Assembly: GCF_018604545.1 (NCBI RefSeq)
Contig: NZ_CP075896.1
Span: 7,564,001 to 7,628,000 of the forward strand
Reading direction: 5' to 3'
DNA length: 64,000 nucleotides
From: Streptomyces koelreuteriae
GTDB lineage: Bacteria > Actinomycetota > Actinomycetes > Streptomycetales > Streptomycetaceae
The notes beneath the pieces were generated by a model, which did not search any database, was not told the DNA's origin, and worked only from the letters and a program-made list of their open reading frames with translations. Position 1 is the stretch's first letter. Every line of letters begins with the position of its first letter. The position numbers and the translations under genes are program-made. Of the stretch, positions 44,269 through 52,919 are shown in pieces.

Positions 44269-45276
44269 TCAGAGCCCTGCGGGTGCCGCCATCGTGTCGG
44301 CGTACCGCGGCACGGTGCGGGACCAGAAGTAGCAACCGCGGATCCAGCCGGCCATGCCCTCCACATAGCCGACGCCGGACGGGCTCAGCTCCGGCCCGAT
44401 CTCGCCGTAGAGCTCCTCGAACTCGCGGATCGTGCGGTTGATGTGCCGTGCGGCCAGGGTGACGGCCACCGGCAGGGAGCACCGGTGGGTCCTCTGGTAG
44501 GCGAGGGCCAGGTTGATCATGCCGCCCGCGCGCTGTTCCTTCACCGCGGAGAAGAGGTCGGGTATCCACACCGCCGCGTCGGCCGACAACCGGCTCAGGC
44601 GTCGCATGACGGGGTGGTGGATCTCCTGCGGCGTCAGTTCGCACGGCTGCGCGGCCTCGCACAGCGGGTAGAACGGCTGGACGCCGGCGATGAGGGAACG
44701 AATGTCCCGGCACAGTCCGCTGCCCACCGGGTCGGAGTCGACCTGGGCCACCGCCTCGTACAGGAGGCCGTGCACATACTCACGGCTGTACCAGGCCCAG
44801 CGCGCGGCCTGATCGGGTGTGCACCGCTCCCGGACCTGTCGGTACAGGTCGGTCAGGGCCGCCCCGAGCGGGGTGGTGGGCGGGCGGCCGTCGCGCAGGA
44901 TCGCGATGCTCTCGCTCAGCATGGGCAGCAGCCGGGCGGGCGAGCGCCGCCCGACGTCCTCCGCCCGGTCGTCGAAGACGAACTGGTAGGCGATCTGATT
45001 GGCCACGATCTGGAGGAGCCCGGAATCCATGGACGGACTGTTGCAGGCGGCGAGTTCGGCGGGACGTGTGTAGGAGATCATGGCCGCCACCGCCGGGTCG
45101 TCGGTCAGCCCCCAGGTACTCAGCCATGCGTCGACGCCCGCCGACGCTTCCAAGGCGTGGGGATTGCGTTCGAACGGGAACGGCATGTAGAGGTTCGCGT
45201 CGATCAGTTCCCGCAGATCGACCGCCCGAGTTTTCTCCTGCGCGGCGAGCGTTATTTCCTCATGCGCCGTGGACAT
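44269..45276 (-). CDS. Class I terpene synthase
   Basis: 335 residues of the bacterial sesquiterpene-cyclase type. The aspartate-rich motif is FVFDDRAED (D102, D103). The second metal site reads PDLFSAVKE (239-247); the usual pattern is N/D-D-x-x-S-x-x-x-E, so Pro replaces the first ligand while S243 and E247 remain. The C-terminal RY pair is in SRTVPRYAD. It should cyclise a prenyl diphosphate in the cytosol. ATG 45276 with AGGTGG is preferred to a start at 45321. It overlaps the P450 gene by 17 nt, so the two are translationally coupled. Confidence 0.85.
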   Translation of the reverse strand: MSTAHEEITLAAQEKTRAVDLRELIDANLYMPFPFERNPHALEASAGVDAWLSTWGLTDDPAVAAMISYTRPAELAACNSPSMDSGLLQIVANQIAYQFVFDDRAEDVGRRSPARLLPMLSESIAILRDGRPPTTPLGAALTDLYRQVRERCTPDQAARWAWYSREYVHGLLYEAVAQVDSDPVGSGLCRDIRSLIAGVQPFYPLCEAAQPCELTPQEIHHPVMRRLSRLSADAAVWIPDLFSAVKEQRAGGMINLALAYQRTHRCSLPVAVTLAARHINRTIREFEELYGEIGPELSPSGVGYVEGMAGWIRGCYFWSRTVPRYADTMAAPAGL

Positions 45277-46744
45277 CGTTGCCACCTGCCGTTCGGGAGT
45301 TGTGGGCGACGGGGCAGACATCTGTCCGGGGTGCGATGGAATCCGCCCGGGGCGGTGTGCCCGCCGTCTTCCTGACGCGCGGTTCGCAGGTCATGACCAG
45401 TCCCCGCGGGCCCAACGACGCCGCGGGACGCAGCCGTTCCTCGTAGCCGGGCAGATGGCGCAGTCGCCAGTGGCGGGCGATGAACGCGACGGCCACCATG
45501 GCCTCGGTGAGGGCGAGTGTCTCCCCGATGCATTTCCGGCGGCCCGCTCCGAACGGGATCATCGCTCCGGGGCGGACCGCGACGGCCTGCCCGGGCAGCC
45601 AGCGGTCGGGGAGGAAGCGGTCGGGGTCGGGGAACAGGGCGGGGTCGTGGTGCAGGAGGTACGGGCTGAACACGATCGTGGCGCCCGGCGGGAGCAGCTG
45701 CCCGGCGAGCCGCGTCTCCTTCGTGGTGACGCGGGTGAAGAGCCAGCCGGGCGGGCGGTGGCGCAGTGTCTCGGTGAGGACGGACCGTGTGTGGACGAGG
45801 CGCGGCAGTTCGTCGGGACCGGGCGGCCGTCCCGAGGCGAGCACCGCGTCCACCTCGGCGTGCAGCCGACGTTCCTCCTCGGGGTGGCGCCCCAGCAGTT
45901 CCAAGGCGGAGGAGAGGCACAGGGCGGTGCTCTCGGCGCCGGCGAACATCAGTGTGATCACCTGGCCGTGGACTTCCCTGTCGGTGATCGCCGGCTCCCC
46001 GCCGTCCCCGCGGGCGGCCGCCAGCAGGGTGCCCAGCAGATCGTCCCGGTCGTCCCGGGCGGCGCCTCGCCGGCGCTCGGCGACAGCCGCGTCGACGATC
46101 GCGCGCAGACGGTCGGAGGCGTGCCGGTAGCGCCGGTTCGCCGGAGTGGGAATCCGGAACAGGGCGTCGACGGGCATCACCGTACGGACGAACATGCCGC
46201 GCACCACGGTGGCCAGGCAGCCGCGCATCTCGGCGGCGGTCGCGGCGTCGAGCGAGTCGGAGAAGAGGAGGCGGCTGATCACGCGGGTCGACAGGTCCAT
46301 CATGGCCGCGCTGACGTCGACCGGCCCTCCGCCCCGCCAGCCGCGGCACACCGACTCCACCTCCTCGCCCATCAGGTGCACCTGGTCGGCGACGCGGGCC
46401 TTGCGGAAGCCGGGCTGGAGCAGCCTGCGCTGGCGCCGGTGGTCCTGGTGGCGGCAGGTGCCGACGCCGTCCCCCAGCAGCATCCGCAGCCGGTCGTAGA
46501 GCGGGCCGCCCTTGTCGAACGTCTCCGGGTCCCCTAGTACCTGGTGGACGAGATCCGGGTGACAGGCCATCCAGGCTCGCTGGGGACCCAGGCGTATTTC
46601 GACCAGATCCCCGTGCGCGGGCAGAGATTCCAGAAAAGCCAGCGGGCGACGGACCAAGTCGATACCGTGGCCCAGGAATGGGAATATGCCTGGAGCAGTG
46701 CCCACTGTCCAATTTCGGGCCGGTCCGGGAACGGAGCCGCTCAT
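45260..46744 (-). CDS. Cytochrome P450, pentalenene-oxygenase-like
   Basis: 494 residues. The N-terminal GTAPGIFPFLGHGIDLVRRP and LPAHGDLVEIRLGPQRAW recall the PtlI/CYP183 group that oxidises sesquiterpenes. The I-helix motif is MFAGAESTAL, the ExxR is ETLRHRPPG and the haem loop is PFGAGRRKCIGE. It has no cognate ferredoxin next to it. ATG 46744 follows AGGTGG, the same ribosome site as the terpene synthase it overlaps. It probably oxidises the hydrocarbon product of that synthase. Confidence 0.85.
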   Translation of the reverse strand: MSGSVPGPARNWTVGTAPGIFPFLGHGIDLVRRPLAFLESLPAHGDLVEIRLGPQRAWMACHPDLVHQVLGDPETFDKGGPLYDRLRMLLGDGVGTCRHQDHRRQRRLLQPGFRKARVADQVHLMGEEVESVCRGWRGGGPVDVSAAMMDLSTRVISRLLFSDSLDAATAAEMRGCLATVVRGMFVRTVMPVDALFRIPTPANRRYRHASDRLRAIVDAAVAERRRGAARDDRDDLLGTLLAAARGDGGEPAITDREVHGQVITLMFAGAESTALCLSSALELLGRHPEEERRLHAEVDAVLASGRPPGPDELPRLVHTRSVLTETLRHRPPGWLFTRVTTKETRLAGQLLPPGATIVFSPYLLHHDPALFPDPDRFLPDRWLPGQAVAVRPGAMIPFGAGRRKCIGETLALTEAMVAVAFIARHWRLRHLPGYEERLRPAASLGPRGLVMTCEPRVRKTAGTPPRADSIAPRTDVCPVAHNSRTAGGNDVHGA

Positions 46745-47039
46745 CGAATACCACCTGCCTCGGTCGGCACACGGGATTGCGCTGCTGTCGCGTCGATTTG
46801 ACGCTCGCCACAGTCCTGCCCAGTGAAATCCGCCGACGGCTCGCCGAATCCTTTCTCCATAGGGGCGCACGGAAGCACGGAGGGGCGTCGAGGGCATCAC
46901 GATTGCTTCGTGCATTCAGTTGGTCAATGCGTTTCTGTGCACGGAGAAATCCGTGTTCCGGCTGTGCTCCTGAAGGGCACGGCAGTCGCCCCATGTGCCT
47001 GGCATGAACATGGAAATCGGCCGGGTGGGCCGTCCGGCT
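46745..47039. other. Upstream region of the terpenoid operon
   Basis: About 295 nt before the P450 start, with clearly lower GC than the genes around it. It contains a possible TTGACC element on the minus strand near 46915-46920 but no convincing -10 or palindrome. No gene is supported here. Confidence 0.4.
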
Positions 47040-47217
47040 GTACGGCTGCCGCCCCGAGGATTCCGGCCAGCAGCGCGGAGACGAAGTTGCCGTCGCTCGC
47101 TCCGGCGCCGGCGGTCTCCCGCAGGGCGCCTTCCCAGTTCCGCCGCGGCCGCGCGGGCCTGCCAGAACAGGAGCTGCGAGGCGGGCGCTGGGACCTCGGC
47201 GAACGACGCCCCGCGCC
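47040..47217 (-). pseudogene. Probable M20-peptidase C-terminal remnant with a frameshift
   Basis: Reading the minus strand, one frame gives SQLLFWQARAAAAELG and the next gives WEGALRETAGAGASDGNFVS. Joined, they resemble the end of M20/carboxypeptidase-G2-type peptidases, where GGASDGNF is a conserved metal-site segment. The coding is broken between the two frames, lacks the rest of the enzyme, and lies directly after the SRPBCC gene. I judge it to be a gene relic. Confidence 0.35.
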
Positions 47218-47691
47218 TTAGCCGGCGCTCGGGCCCGTCTCGACGTACCGGGCCAGATTCGCCAGGGCCATGCGCGTGCCCGTCTCGTTGTCCGCGGCGG
47301 GCACGGCGTCGGGGATGCCCTCGTGGACCACGAGGACGTCGGTGCCACCGCCCTGCGCGTCGGTGAGCGTCGTCGTCATGGTCATCGGGCCGGACATGGC
47401 GGGGTCGGCGGACTCGAACGCGAGCACCTCGACCACCTGCTCGTCGGGCACGAGCCGCGCGAAGTGGCCGTGGTACGTGTCGGTGTGCGCGGCCGATTTC
47501 CCGGTGGCGCCGGGTGCGTCGTACGTCAGCGAGACACGGAACCGGCCGCCCTCGCGCGCGTCGAACTCGTGCACCTCGGCGCGCATGTCGTCCGGCACCC
47601 GCCAGCGCTCGACCGCCTCCGCGCTCAGCAGCGCCCGGTAGACGGCCGGACGCGGCGCGTCGACATGGCCCGAGACCCGCGTCGTGTACAT
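47218..47691 (-). CDS. SRPBCC (AHSA1-like) ligand-binding protein
   Basis: 157 residues. The AHSA1/CalC fold is clear: VSGHVDAPRPAVYRALLSAE at the start, VERWRVPDDMRAEVHEFDAR, GGRFRVSLTYDAPG, and the C-terminal helix EGIPDAVPAADNETGTRMAL. These proteins bind hydrophobic ligands; some act as stress or resistance factors. It lies 35 nt downstream of DUF779 on the same strand and may be co-transcribed. Confidence 0.78.
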   Translation of the reverse strand: MYTTRVSGHVDAPRPAVYRALLSAEAVERWRVPDDMRAEVHEFDAREGGRFRVSLTYDAPGATGKSAAHTDTYHGHFARLVPDEQVVEVLAFESADPAMSGPMTMTTTLTDAQGGGTDVLVVHEGIPDAVPAADNETGTRMALANLARYVETGPSAG

Positions 47692-47726
47692 GCGCCCACC
47701 CTACGGCGACACGCGCACCCGGCCGT

Positions 47727-48146
47727 TCAGGCCCGGCCGGGCTCCTCCGCCCCGGTCGGCAGCGGTGGCTCCGCCTCGATGTGCCGCAGCTCCTCGTCGG
47801 TGAGCAGCCGGGAGCGGATCAGGAAGCGGACGCCCTCCGGGGCCTCCAGGGAGAAGCCGCTGCCTCGGCCGGGGACGACGTCCACGGTGAGATGGGTGTG
47901 CGACCAGTACGTGTACTGGTCGCCGCTCATCCAGAACGGGGTGTCCCCGGCCACCTGCCCCAGCAGGACGTCCGAGCCGCCGACCCGGAACTCACCGCGC
48001 GGGTAGCACATCGGGGCACTGCCGTCGCAGCAGCCGCCGGACTGGTGGAACATCACCGGCCCGTGCGCCCCGGTCAGCTTCCGCAGCAGTTCCTCGGCTG
48101 CCGGTGTCAGTTCGACGCGTTCCGTGCGGGTGGGGTGGTTCGTCAT
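47727..48146 (-). CDS. DUF779-family protein
   Basis: 139 residues. HQSGGCCDGSAPMCYPRGEF near 34-53 is the family's conserved cysteine motif, probably a metal site. WMSGDQYTYWSHTHLTVDVV follows. DUF779 genes are usually beside acetaldehyde or aldehyde dehydrogenase genes; none is in this window. ATG 48146 follows AGGAGGG. The biochemical role is unknown. Confidence 0.78.
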   Translation of the reverse strand: MTNHPTRTERVELTPAAEELLRKLTGAHGPVMFHQSGGCCDGSAPMCYPRGEFRVGGSDVLLGQVAGDTPFWMSGDQYTYWSHTHLTVDVVPGRGSGFSLEAPEGVRFLIRSRLLTDEELRHIEAEPPLPTGAEEPGRA

Positions 48147-48199
48147 GCGATCCCTCCTGGCCGGTCGGTCCGTCTATCTTGGCAATCGGATACCAGCAT

Positions 48200-48237
48200 G
48201 TCGTTCCGAGCACGAGAAGTCGTTCCGAGCATGAGAA
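48200..48237. repeat. 19-bp tandem repeat before the thioesterase gene
   Basis: GTCGTTCCGAGCACGAGAA is followed at once by GTCGTTCCGAGCATGAGAA, differing at one base. The pair ends 12 nt before the thioesterase ATG, next to its ribosome site AGGAAGG. It may be a direct-repeat binding site or a recent duplication. Confidence 0.6.
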
Positions 48238-48249
48238 CAGGAAGGCCCC

Positions 48250-49005
48250 ATGACCGCCACCGATCCGTGGATACGACGCTTCTTCCCGAGCCCCGACGCC
48301 CCCGTACAACTCATCTGCCTGCCCCACGCGGGCGGTTCGGCGTCCTTCTTCCGGCCGGTGGCCCAGGCGTTGACCCCCCGGGTCGAGGTGCTCTCCGTCC
48401 AGTACCCGGGCCGTCAGGACCGGCACAACGAGCCCATGATCGACACTATCGACGGTCTCGCGGACCATGTCAGCCGGGCCGTGACGCGCACGGTCGACCG
48501 CCCCTTCGCCCTGTTCGGGCACAGCATGGGAGCGACCCTGGCCTTCGAGGTCGCCGTACGGCTGGAGCGGGCCGGGCGATTCGCCGAGCGGGTCTTTGTC
48601 TCGGGCCGCCGCGCACCGTCGTGCCGGCGCGACGAGCGGGTGCACCGGCGGGACGACGCCGGGATCATCGCCGAGCTGCGCGGACTCAGCGGCACCGACC
48701 AGCGCATCTTCGGGGACGAGGAGCTGATGCGCATGATCCTGCCGGCCCTGCGCAACGACTACCGCGCGGTGGAGACCTATGTGTGGGCGTCGGACCACCG
48801 CCTCCGCAGCCCCCTCACCGCGCTGACCGGAGACGACGACCCCAAGGCGAGCCACGACGAGGTACGGGCCTGGAGCGCCCACACCGAAGGCGACTTCGAG
48901 ATGAAGCGCTACCCCGGCGGGCACTTCTTCCTCATCGACCACGCGCCGGACGTGATCGGCGTCATCGGTGACCGGCTGGCCCGGCCCGCCCCGACCCCGC
49001 GCTGA
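48250..49005 (+). CDS. Type II thioesterase
   Basis: 251 residues of alpha/beta-hydrolase fold. The oxyanion start is LICLPHAGGSASFFRP, the nucleophile elbow is FGHSMGATLAFEVA (Ser in GHSMG) and the catalytic His is in GGHFFLIDH. These enzymes clear misloaded acyl groups from polyketide or nonribosomal peptide carrier domains. No synthase is in this window, so it may serve a distant cluster. It faces the response-regulator gene with one base between their ends. Confidence 0.84.
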   Translation: MTATDPWIRRFFPSPDAPVQLICLPHAGGSASFFRPVAQALTPRVEVLSVQYPGRQDRHNEPMIDTIDGLADHVSRAVTRTVDRPFALFGHSMGATLAFEVAVRLERAGRFAERVFVSGRRAPSCRRDERVHRRDDAGIIAELRGLSGTDQRIFGDEELMRMILPALRNDYRAVETYVWASDHRLRSPLTALTGDDDPKASHDEVRAWSAHTEGDFEMKRYPGGHFFLIDHAPDVIGVIGDRLARPAPTPR

Positions 49006-49006
49006 C

Positions 49007-49651
49007 TCACCGTCCGTTCAGATACGCCAGGACGGCCAGCACCCTGCGGTGACCGCTGTCGCCGGTCGGGAGGCCGAGCTTCAGGAACACATTGCCGATG
49101 TGCTTGCTGACGGCGCGTTCGGTGACGACGAGGGTCCGCGCGATGGTGGTGTTGTCATGGCCCTGGGCCATCAGTTTCAGCACCTCGCGCTCGCGCGGCG
49201 TCAGCGAGTCCAGGGGTGAGTCGCGGCGCCGGGTGAGCAACTCGGTGACCACCTCCGGGTCCAGGGCCGTACCACCGCCCGCGACCCGGTCCAGCGCCTC
49301 CAGGAACTCGTCCACCCGGCCCACCCGGTCCTTGAGCAGATAACCGACCCCGCTCGCCCCGCCGCCCAGCAACTCGGCGGCGTACGACTCCTCCACGTAC
49401 TGCGAGAGCACCAGCACGGGCAGTCCTGGCATCCTCTCGCGGGCCTCCAGGGCTGCGCGCAGGCCCTCGTCCCGGAAGCCCGGCGGCATCCGGACGTCGA
49501 GCACGGCCGCGTCCGGACGGTGTTCGAGCAGCGCCGGGAGAACCTCGGGACCGGTACGGGCGACGGCCGCCACCTCGTGCCCGGCCGAGGTCAGCAACAG
49601 CACGAGCCCTTCTCTGAGCAGGGCGTTGTCCTCGGCGATCACCACACGCAC
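49007..49651 (-). CDS. NarL/DesR-type response regulator
   Basis: 214 residues. The receiver has ED at residues 7-8 (VVIAEDNALLREG), the acceptor Asp in AVLDVRMP and the Lys in YLLKDRV. The LuxR helix-turn-helix (about 148-205) has LTPREREVLKLMAQGHDNTT and TERAVSKHIGNVFLKLGLP. All phosphotransfer residues are present. The start overlaps the kinase stop by 13 nt, so they form a pair at the end of the P450 block. Confidence 0.87.
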   Translation of the reverse strand: MRVVIAEDNALLREGLVLLLTSAGHEVAAVARTGPEVLPALLEHRPDAAVLDVRMPPGFRDEGLRAALEARERMPGLPVLVLSQYVEESYAAELLGGGASGVGYLLKDRVGRVDEFLEALDRVAGGGTALDPEVVTELLTRRRDSPLDSLTPREREVLKLMAQGHDNTTIARTLVVTERAVSKHIGNVFLKLGLPTGDSGHRRVLAVLAYLNGR

Positions 49652-50820
49652 GGCAGCTCCACTTCGATCACGGTCGGCCCCCCGACGGGGCTGGTCACGG
49701 TCACGCTCCCGTCCAGGGCGGCGACGCGGCGGCGGATGCCCGGCAGCCCGGAGCCGCCACCGGACTCGTCCGCGCCGCCCACGCCCTCGTCCCGGACGAC
49801 GGCGCGCAGCCCGGTGCGCAGCCGTTCCAGAACGACCGACGCCCGGTCGGCGCCGCTGTACTTGGCGGCGTTGGTGAGGGCCTCCGCCACGGCGAAGTAG
49901 GCCGCCGCCTCGATCGCGGCCGGGGCCCGGACCCCCTCGCCCTCCAGACCGTCCACCCGCACGGCCACCTCGAGTCCACTGATCGCGGCCAGCGCCCGCA
50001 CCGCACCGATCAGACCCCGGTCGGTGAGGATCGGCGGATGGATGCCGCGGACCACGTGCCGCAGCTCGGTCAGCGCCTCCTCGGCCTGGTCCTGCGCGTC
50101 GGCCAGCAGCCGCTGCGCGGCCCGCGGGTCATGGTCGTAGGCGCGTACGGCCAGCCCGATCCGCATGGACAGCGCCACCAGCCGGGCCTGCGCCCCGTCG
50201 TGCAGATCCCGCTCGATACGGCGCAGTTCGGCCCCGTGCGCCGCGATCGCGTCCGTCCGGGTGGCGGCCAGCTCCTCGACCCGGGCGGCCAGCCGTGCCC
50301 GGGGCGAGGGCTTGAGCAGGGCCTCCGACCAGCCGGCCTCCACATCGGCGAGGCGGGTGATCCACGGCAGGACGAGCGCCGCACGGCGCCCCAGCCCGCA
50401 CCGCACGCCGTCGACCACCAGCCCCAGCGGCCACAGGGGCAAGGCCAGGAAGAACAGGGCCCCATAGACATACGAGGCCGCCATCCAGCGCAGATCGGTC
50501 AGGGTGCCGGGGTCCCGGACCGCGATCCGCAGCCGCTTGCGCAGCGGGCCGGTGACCGGCTCGTACGCCTCGGGGATCTCCCGGCCCGTCCAGGCCGTCA
50601 CCAGGGTGCGCTTCGCCCCGGCGATCCGGCGGATCAGCAGCACCGTCTCGGGCAGCAGCCACGCCCCGACGACGGAGACCGTGGCGATCGCCGTGATGAG
50701 CAGCACGGTGATGAACAGGTAGAGGCCGAAGGCCAGCAGGGCGGCGAGGAACAGGTGGAGCGTGGCCCGCCCCGCCTGCCCCAGCGCCCTGCCCCAGCGG
50801 GCCGGTTCGGCCACCGTCAT
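49639..50820 (-). CDS. Membrane sensor histidine kinase (HisKA_3/DesK-type)
   Basis: 393 residues. The N-terminal half has helices at LHLFLAALLAFGLYLFITVL, ATVSVVGAWLLPETVLL and YVYGALFFLALPLWPLGLVV. The H-box is ERDLHDGAQARLVALSMRIG (His acceptor). The ATPase domain has the N-box EALTNAAKYSG and the G-box DEGVGGADESGGGSGLPGIR. No separate sensor domain is visible, so the signal is probably sensed in the membrane. The start overlaps the SDR stop by 4 nt (ATGA), tying it to the redox genes. Confidence 0.86.
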   Translation of the reverse strand: MTVAEPARWGRALGQAGRATLHLFLAALLAFGLYLFITVLLITAIATVSVVGAWLLPETVLLIRRIAGAKRTLVTAWTGREIPEAYEPVTGPLRKRLRIAVRDPGTLTDLRWMAASYVYGALFFLALPLWPLGLVVDGVRCGLGRRAALVLPWITRLADVEAGWSEALLKPSPRARLAARVEELAATRTDAIAAHGAELRRIERDLHDGAQARLVALSMRIGLAVRAYDHDPRAAQRLLADAQDQAEEALTELRHVVRGIHPPILTDRGLIGAVRALAAISGLEVAVRVDGLEGEGVRAPAAIEAAAYFAVAEALTNAAKYSGADRASVVLERLRTGLRAVVRDEGVGGADESGGGSGLPGIRRRVAALDGSVTVTSPVGGPTVIEVELPCVW

Positions 50821-51659
50821 CCGGGGCGCCGCATGTGGCGGCGGATCCAGGCGGCCTGCCCGCCGTCGACGAGCAGATCGGTGCCGGTGATGTAGCGCGC
50901 CTCGGGGCCGGTGAGGAAGGCCACCGCGTCGGCGATCTCGCCCGGTGTGCCCGGCCGGCCCGCCCCGCACGCGTCGAGCATCTTCAGCATGTGCCCGTCG
51001 GCGTCCGAGTCGGCCTCCGCCTTCGCCATCGCGGTGGCGATGACACCGGGGCTGAGGGTGTTGACGCGGGCGCCGAGCCGATTCCAGGCGAGGGCGGCGG
51101 CCTGCACACGGACGTGGTTGGCGCGCTTGGCGAGGATGTAGGCGGCGGTCGCGTCGTCACCGAGGCCGGTGACGGCGTCGAGACCGAGCAGCTCCTCGGC
51201 GGGAGCCGTCGCCAGGGCGGCCTCGTCCTCGGCGCTGATCGAGGCCATGTGCCCGGCCAGACTGGCGACACAGACGAGCGAGGTGCCTCTGACGGCCACC
51301 TTCTCGAACGCCTCGATCACATACACCGTGCCGAGCAGGTCCACATCGAGGATCCTGCGGACCGAGGCCGTCGCGGCGGCGACCCCGGCGGTGTGCACCA
51401 CGGCGGTGATCCGGCCCAGTTCCGCCGCGACTCTCGCGAGTTCCTCGACCGAGGCACGGTCGGAGACGTCGGTCGGGACGCCGCGCACCTCGTATCCCTC
51501 GGCGCTCAGCTCCGCCACGACCTGATCGAGCCGTTCGCGCGAGTGGTCGGCGATGATCAGCGTCCGTCCGCTGCCCAGACGGCGCGCGACCGCCGTTCCC
51601 ATCCCGCCCGCTCCGGTGACGACGACCACGTCGCGCGGGTCGTCCGTACGGTTCTGCAT
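50817..51659 (-). CDS. Short-chain dehydrogenase/reductase
   Basis: 280 residues. The cofactor loop is VVVVTGAGGMGTAVARRLGS. The catalytic region has ASLAGHMAS, then a 40-residue insertion and YILAKRANHV, giving the Y-x-x-x-K. VNTLSPGVIATAMA and the C-terminal TGPEARYITGTDLLVDGG complete a classic SDR. ATG 51659 follows AAGGAGAG. It probably oxidises an alcohol made by the neighbouring P450. The substrate is unknown. Confidence 0.84.
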   Translation of the reverse strand: MQNRTDDPRDVVVVTGAGGMGTAVARRLGSGRTLIIADHSRERLDQVVAELSAEGYEVRGVPTDVSDRASVEELARVAAELGRITAVVHTAGVAAATASVRRILDVDLLGTVYVIEAFEKVAVRGTSLVCVASLAGHMASISAEDEAALATAPAEELLGLDAVTGLGDDATAAYILAKRANHVRVQAAALAWNRLGARVNTLSPGVIATAMAKAEADSDADGHMLKMLDACGAGRPGTPGEIADAVAFLTGPEARYITGTDLLVDGGQAAWIRRHMRRPG

Positions 51660-51731
51660 CTGCGCTCTCCTTCGCTGAAAGGGCGGGGGCGACAACGGGG
51701 CCGCCCCCGCCGGGAGTCGGGGAACCTGAGG

Positions 51732-52919
51732 TCAGGCCGCCTCGGTGCCGGCGGCCGGTACGGCGTCGCGCCAGGCCGTTCCGCCCGCGATGGCCTGCCG
51801 CCAGCCGCGGACGGCCTTGGGCGGCATGCCGACCGCCAAGGCACCGGTCAGGCGGTCGCCCGTGCGATAGGCGGCCACGAACCTGCGTTCGGCCAAGTCG
51901 CCTTCCACGACGGCGACTTCGTCGTGCCCGCGCAGGTAGCCGTACGCCTGGATCTTCATGTCGTACTGGTCGGACCAGAAGTACGGCACCGGCGCGAACG
52001 GCCTGCGCGCATCCGGTGCGGCGAGCAGATTGCGGGCGGCGGCCATGCCCTGCTCGGCGGCGTTCGTACGGTGCTCGATCCGCATCGACGTCCCGAACAG
52101 CGGGTTGTCCCAGCGGGCCACGTCCCCGGCCGCGTACACACCCGGAGCGGCTGCGCAGTACGCGTCGCAGAGCACCCCGTCGCCGACCGCGAGCCCGCTG
52201 CCCGCCAGCCACTCGGTGTTGGGCAGCGAGCCGATGGCGACCAAGACCGCGTCGGCCTCGACCGGCTCGCCGTCCGCGAGCCGTACGCCCCCGTCGGTCA
52301 CCTCGGTCACGGTGACGCCGGTGCGCAGCTCCACGTCGTGGTCGAGGTGGGCCCGCGAGAGCACCCGGCCGACCTCGTGGCCGACGGCGTGCGCCAGCGG
52401 CACGGGAGCCGGTTCCAGAAGGGTCACCCGGGCGCCCAGCCCCTGCGCCACCGCGGCGGCCTCGGCACCGAGGAACCCGGCGCCCACCACGACCAGCCGG
52501 CAGCCCGGCCTCAGCCGCTCGCGCAGCGCCAGGGCGTCGTCCAGGGTGCGCAGCACATGGGCGCCCGCGTCACCGGGCAGCCGCCGGGGACGCACCCCGG
52601 TGGCCACGATCAGCCCGTCGTAGGGCACCCGACCCCCGTCGGCCAGACACACCGTACGGTCCGTCATGTCCAGCCCGGTCGCGGCCGTCCCCAGCCGCAG
52701 GTCGAGGCCGAGCGCGTCGAGGTCGGACGGCGGGCGCAGCGGCAGACGCTCGGCCGGCCACTCGCCGGAGAGGATCTGTTTGGACAGCGGGGGACGGTCG
52801 TACGGGGCGCGCGGCTCGTCACCGACGAGGGTGAGCGTGCCGTCGAAGCCCGTCCGGCGCAGTGTCTCCGCCGCCGCGAGTCCGGCGGCCGAGGCGCCGA
52901 CGACCACGACCCGCCTCAC
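51732..52919 (-). CDS. FAD-dependent ferredoxin reductase
   Basis: 395 residues. It starts with VVVVGASAAGLAAAETLR, has YDRPPLSKQILSGEW (the conserved PPLSK of this family), LVVVGAGFLGAEAAAVAQGL for NAD(P)H and YAAGDVARWDNPLFGTSMRI for FAD. The C-terminal reductase domain ends the protein. It passes electrons from NAD(P)H to the ferredoxin encoded just upstream, whose stop overlaps this start by 4 nt. Confidence 0.87.
   Translation of the reverse strand: MRRVVVVGASAAGLAAAETLRRTGFDGTLTLVGDEPRAPYDRPPLSKQILSGEWPAERLPLRPPSDLDALGLDLRLGTAATGLDMTDRTVCLADGGRVPYDGLIVATGVRPRRLPGDAGAHVLRTLDDALALRERLRPGCRLVVVGAGFLGAEAAAVAQGLGARVTLLEPAPVPLAHAVGHEVGRVLSRAHLDHDVELRTGVTVTEVTDGGVRLADGEPVEADAVLVAIGSLPNTEWLAGSGLAVGDGVLCDAYCAAAPGVYAAGDVARWDNPLFGTSMRIEHRTNAAEQGMAAARNLLAAPDARRPFAPVPYFWSDQYDMKIQAYGYLRGHDEVAVVEGDLAERRFVAAYRTGDRLTGALAVGMPPKAVRGWRQAIAGGTAWRDAVPAAGTEAA

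Noticed and set aside
44060..44713. In-frame extension of the LAL gene into the terpene synthase
   Set aside because: The added sequence overlaps the terpene synthase coding region in another frame and is not regulator-like. The AAA fold begins after ATG 44059.
48200..48237. CRISPR-like repeat
   Set aside because: There are only two adjacent 19-bp units without spacers and no cas gene.
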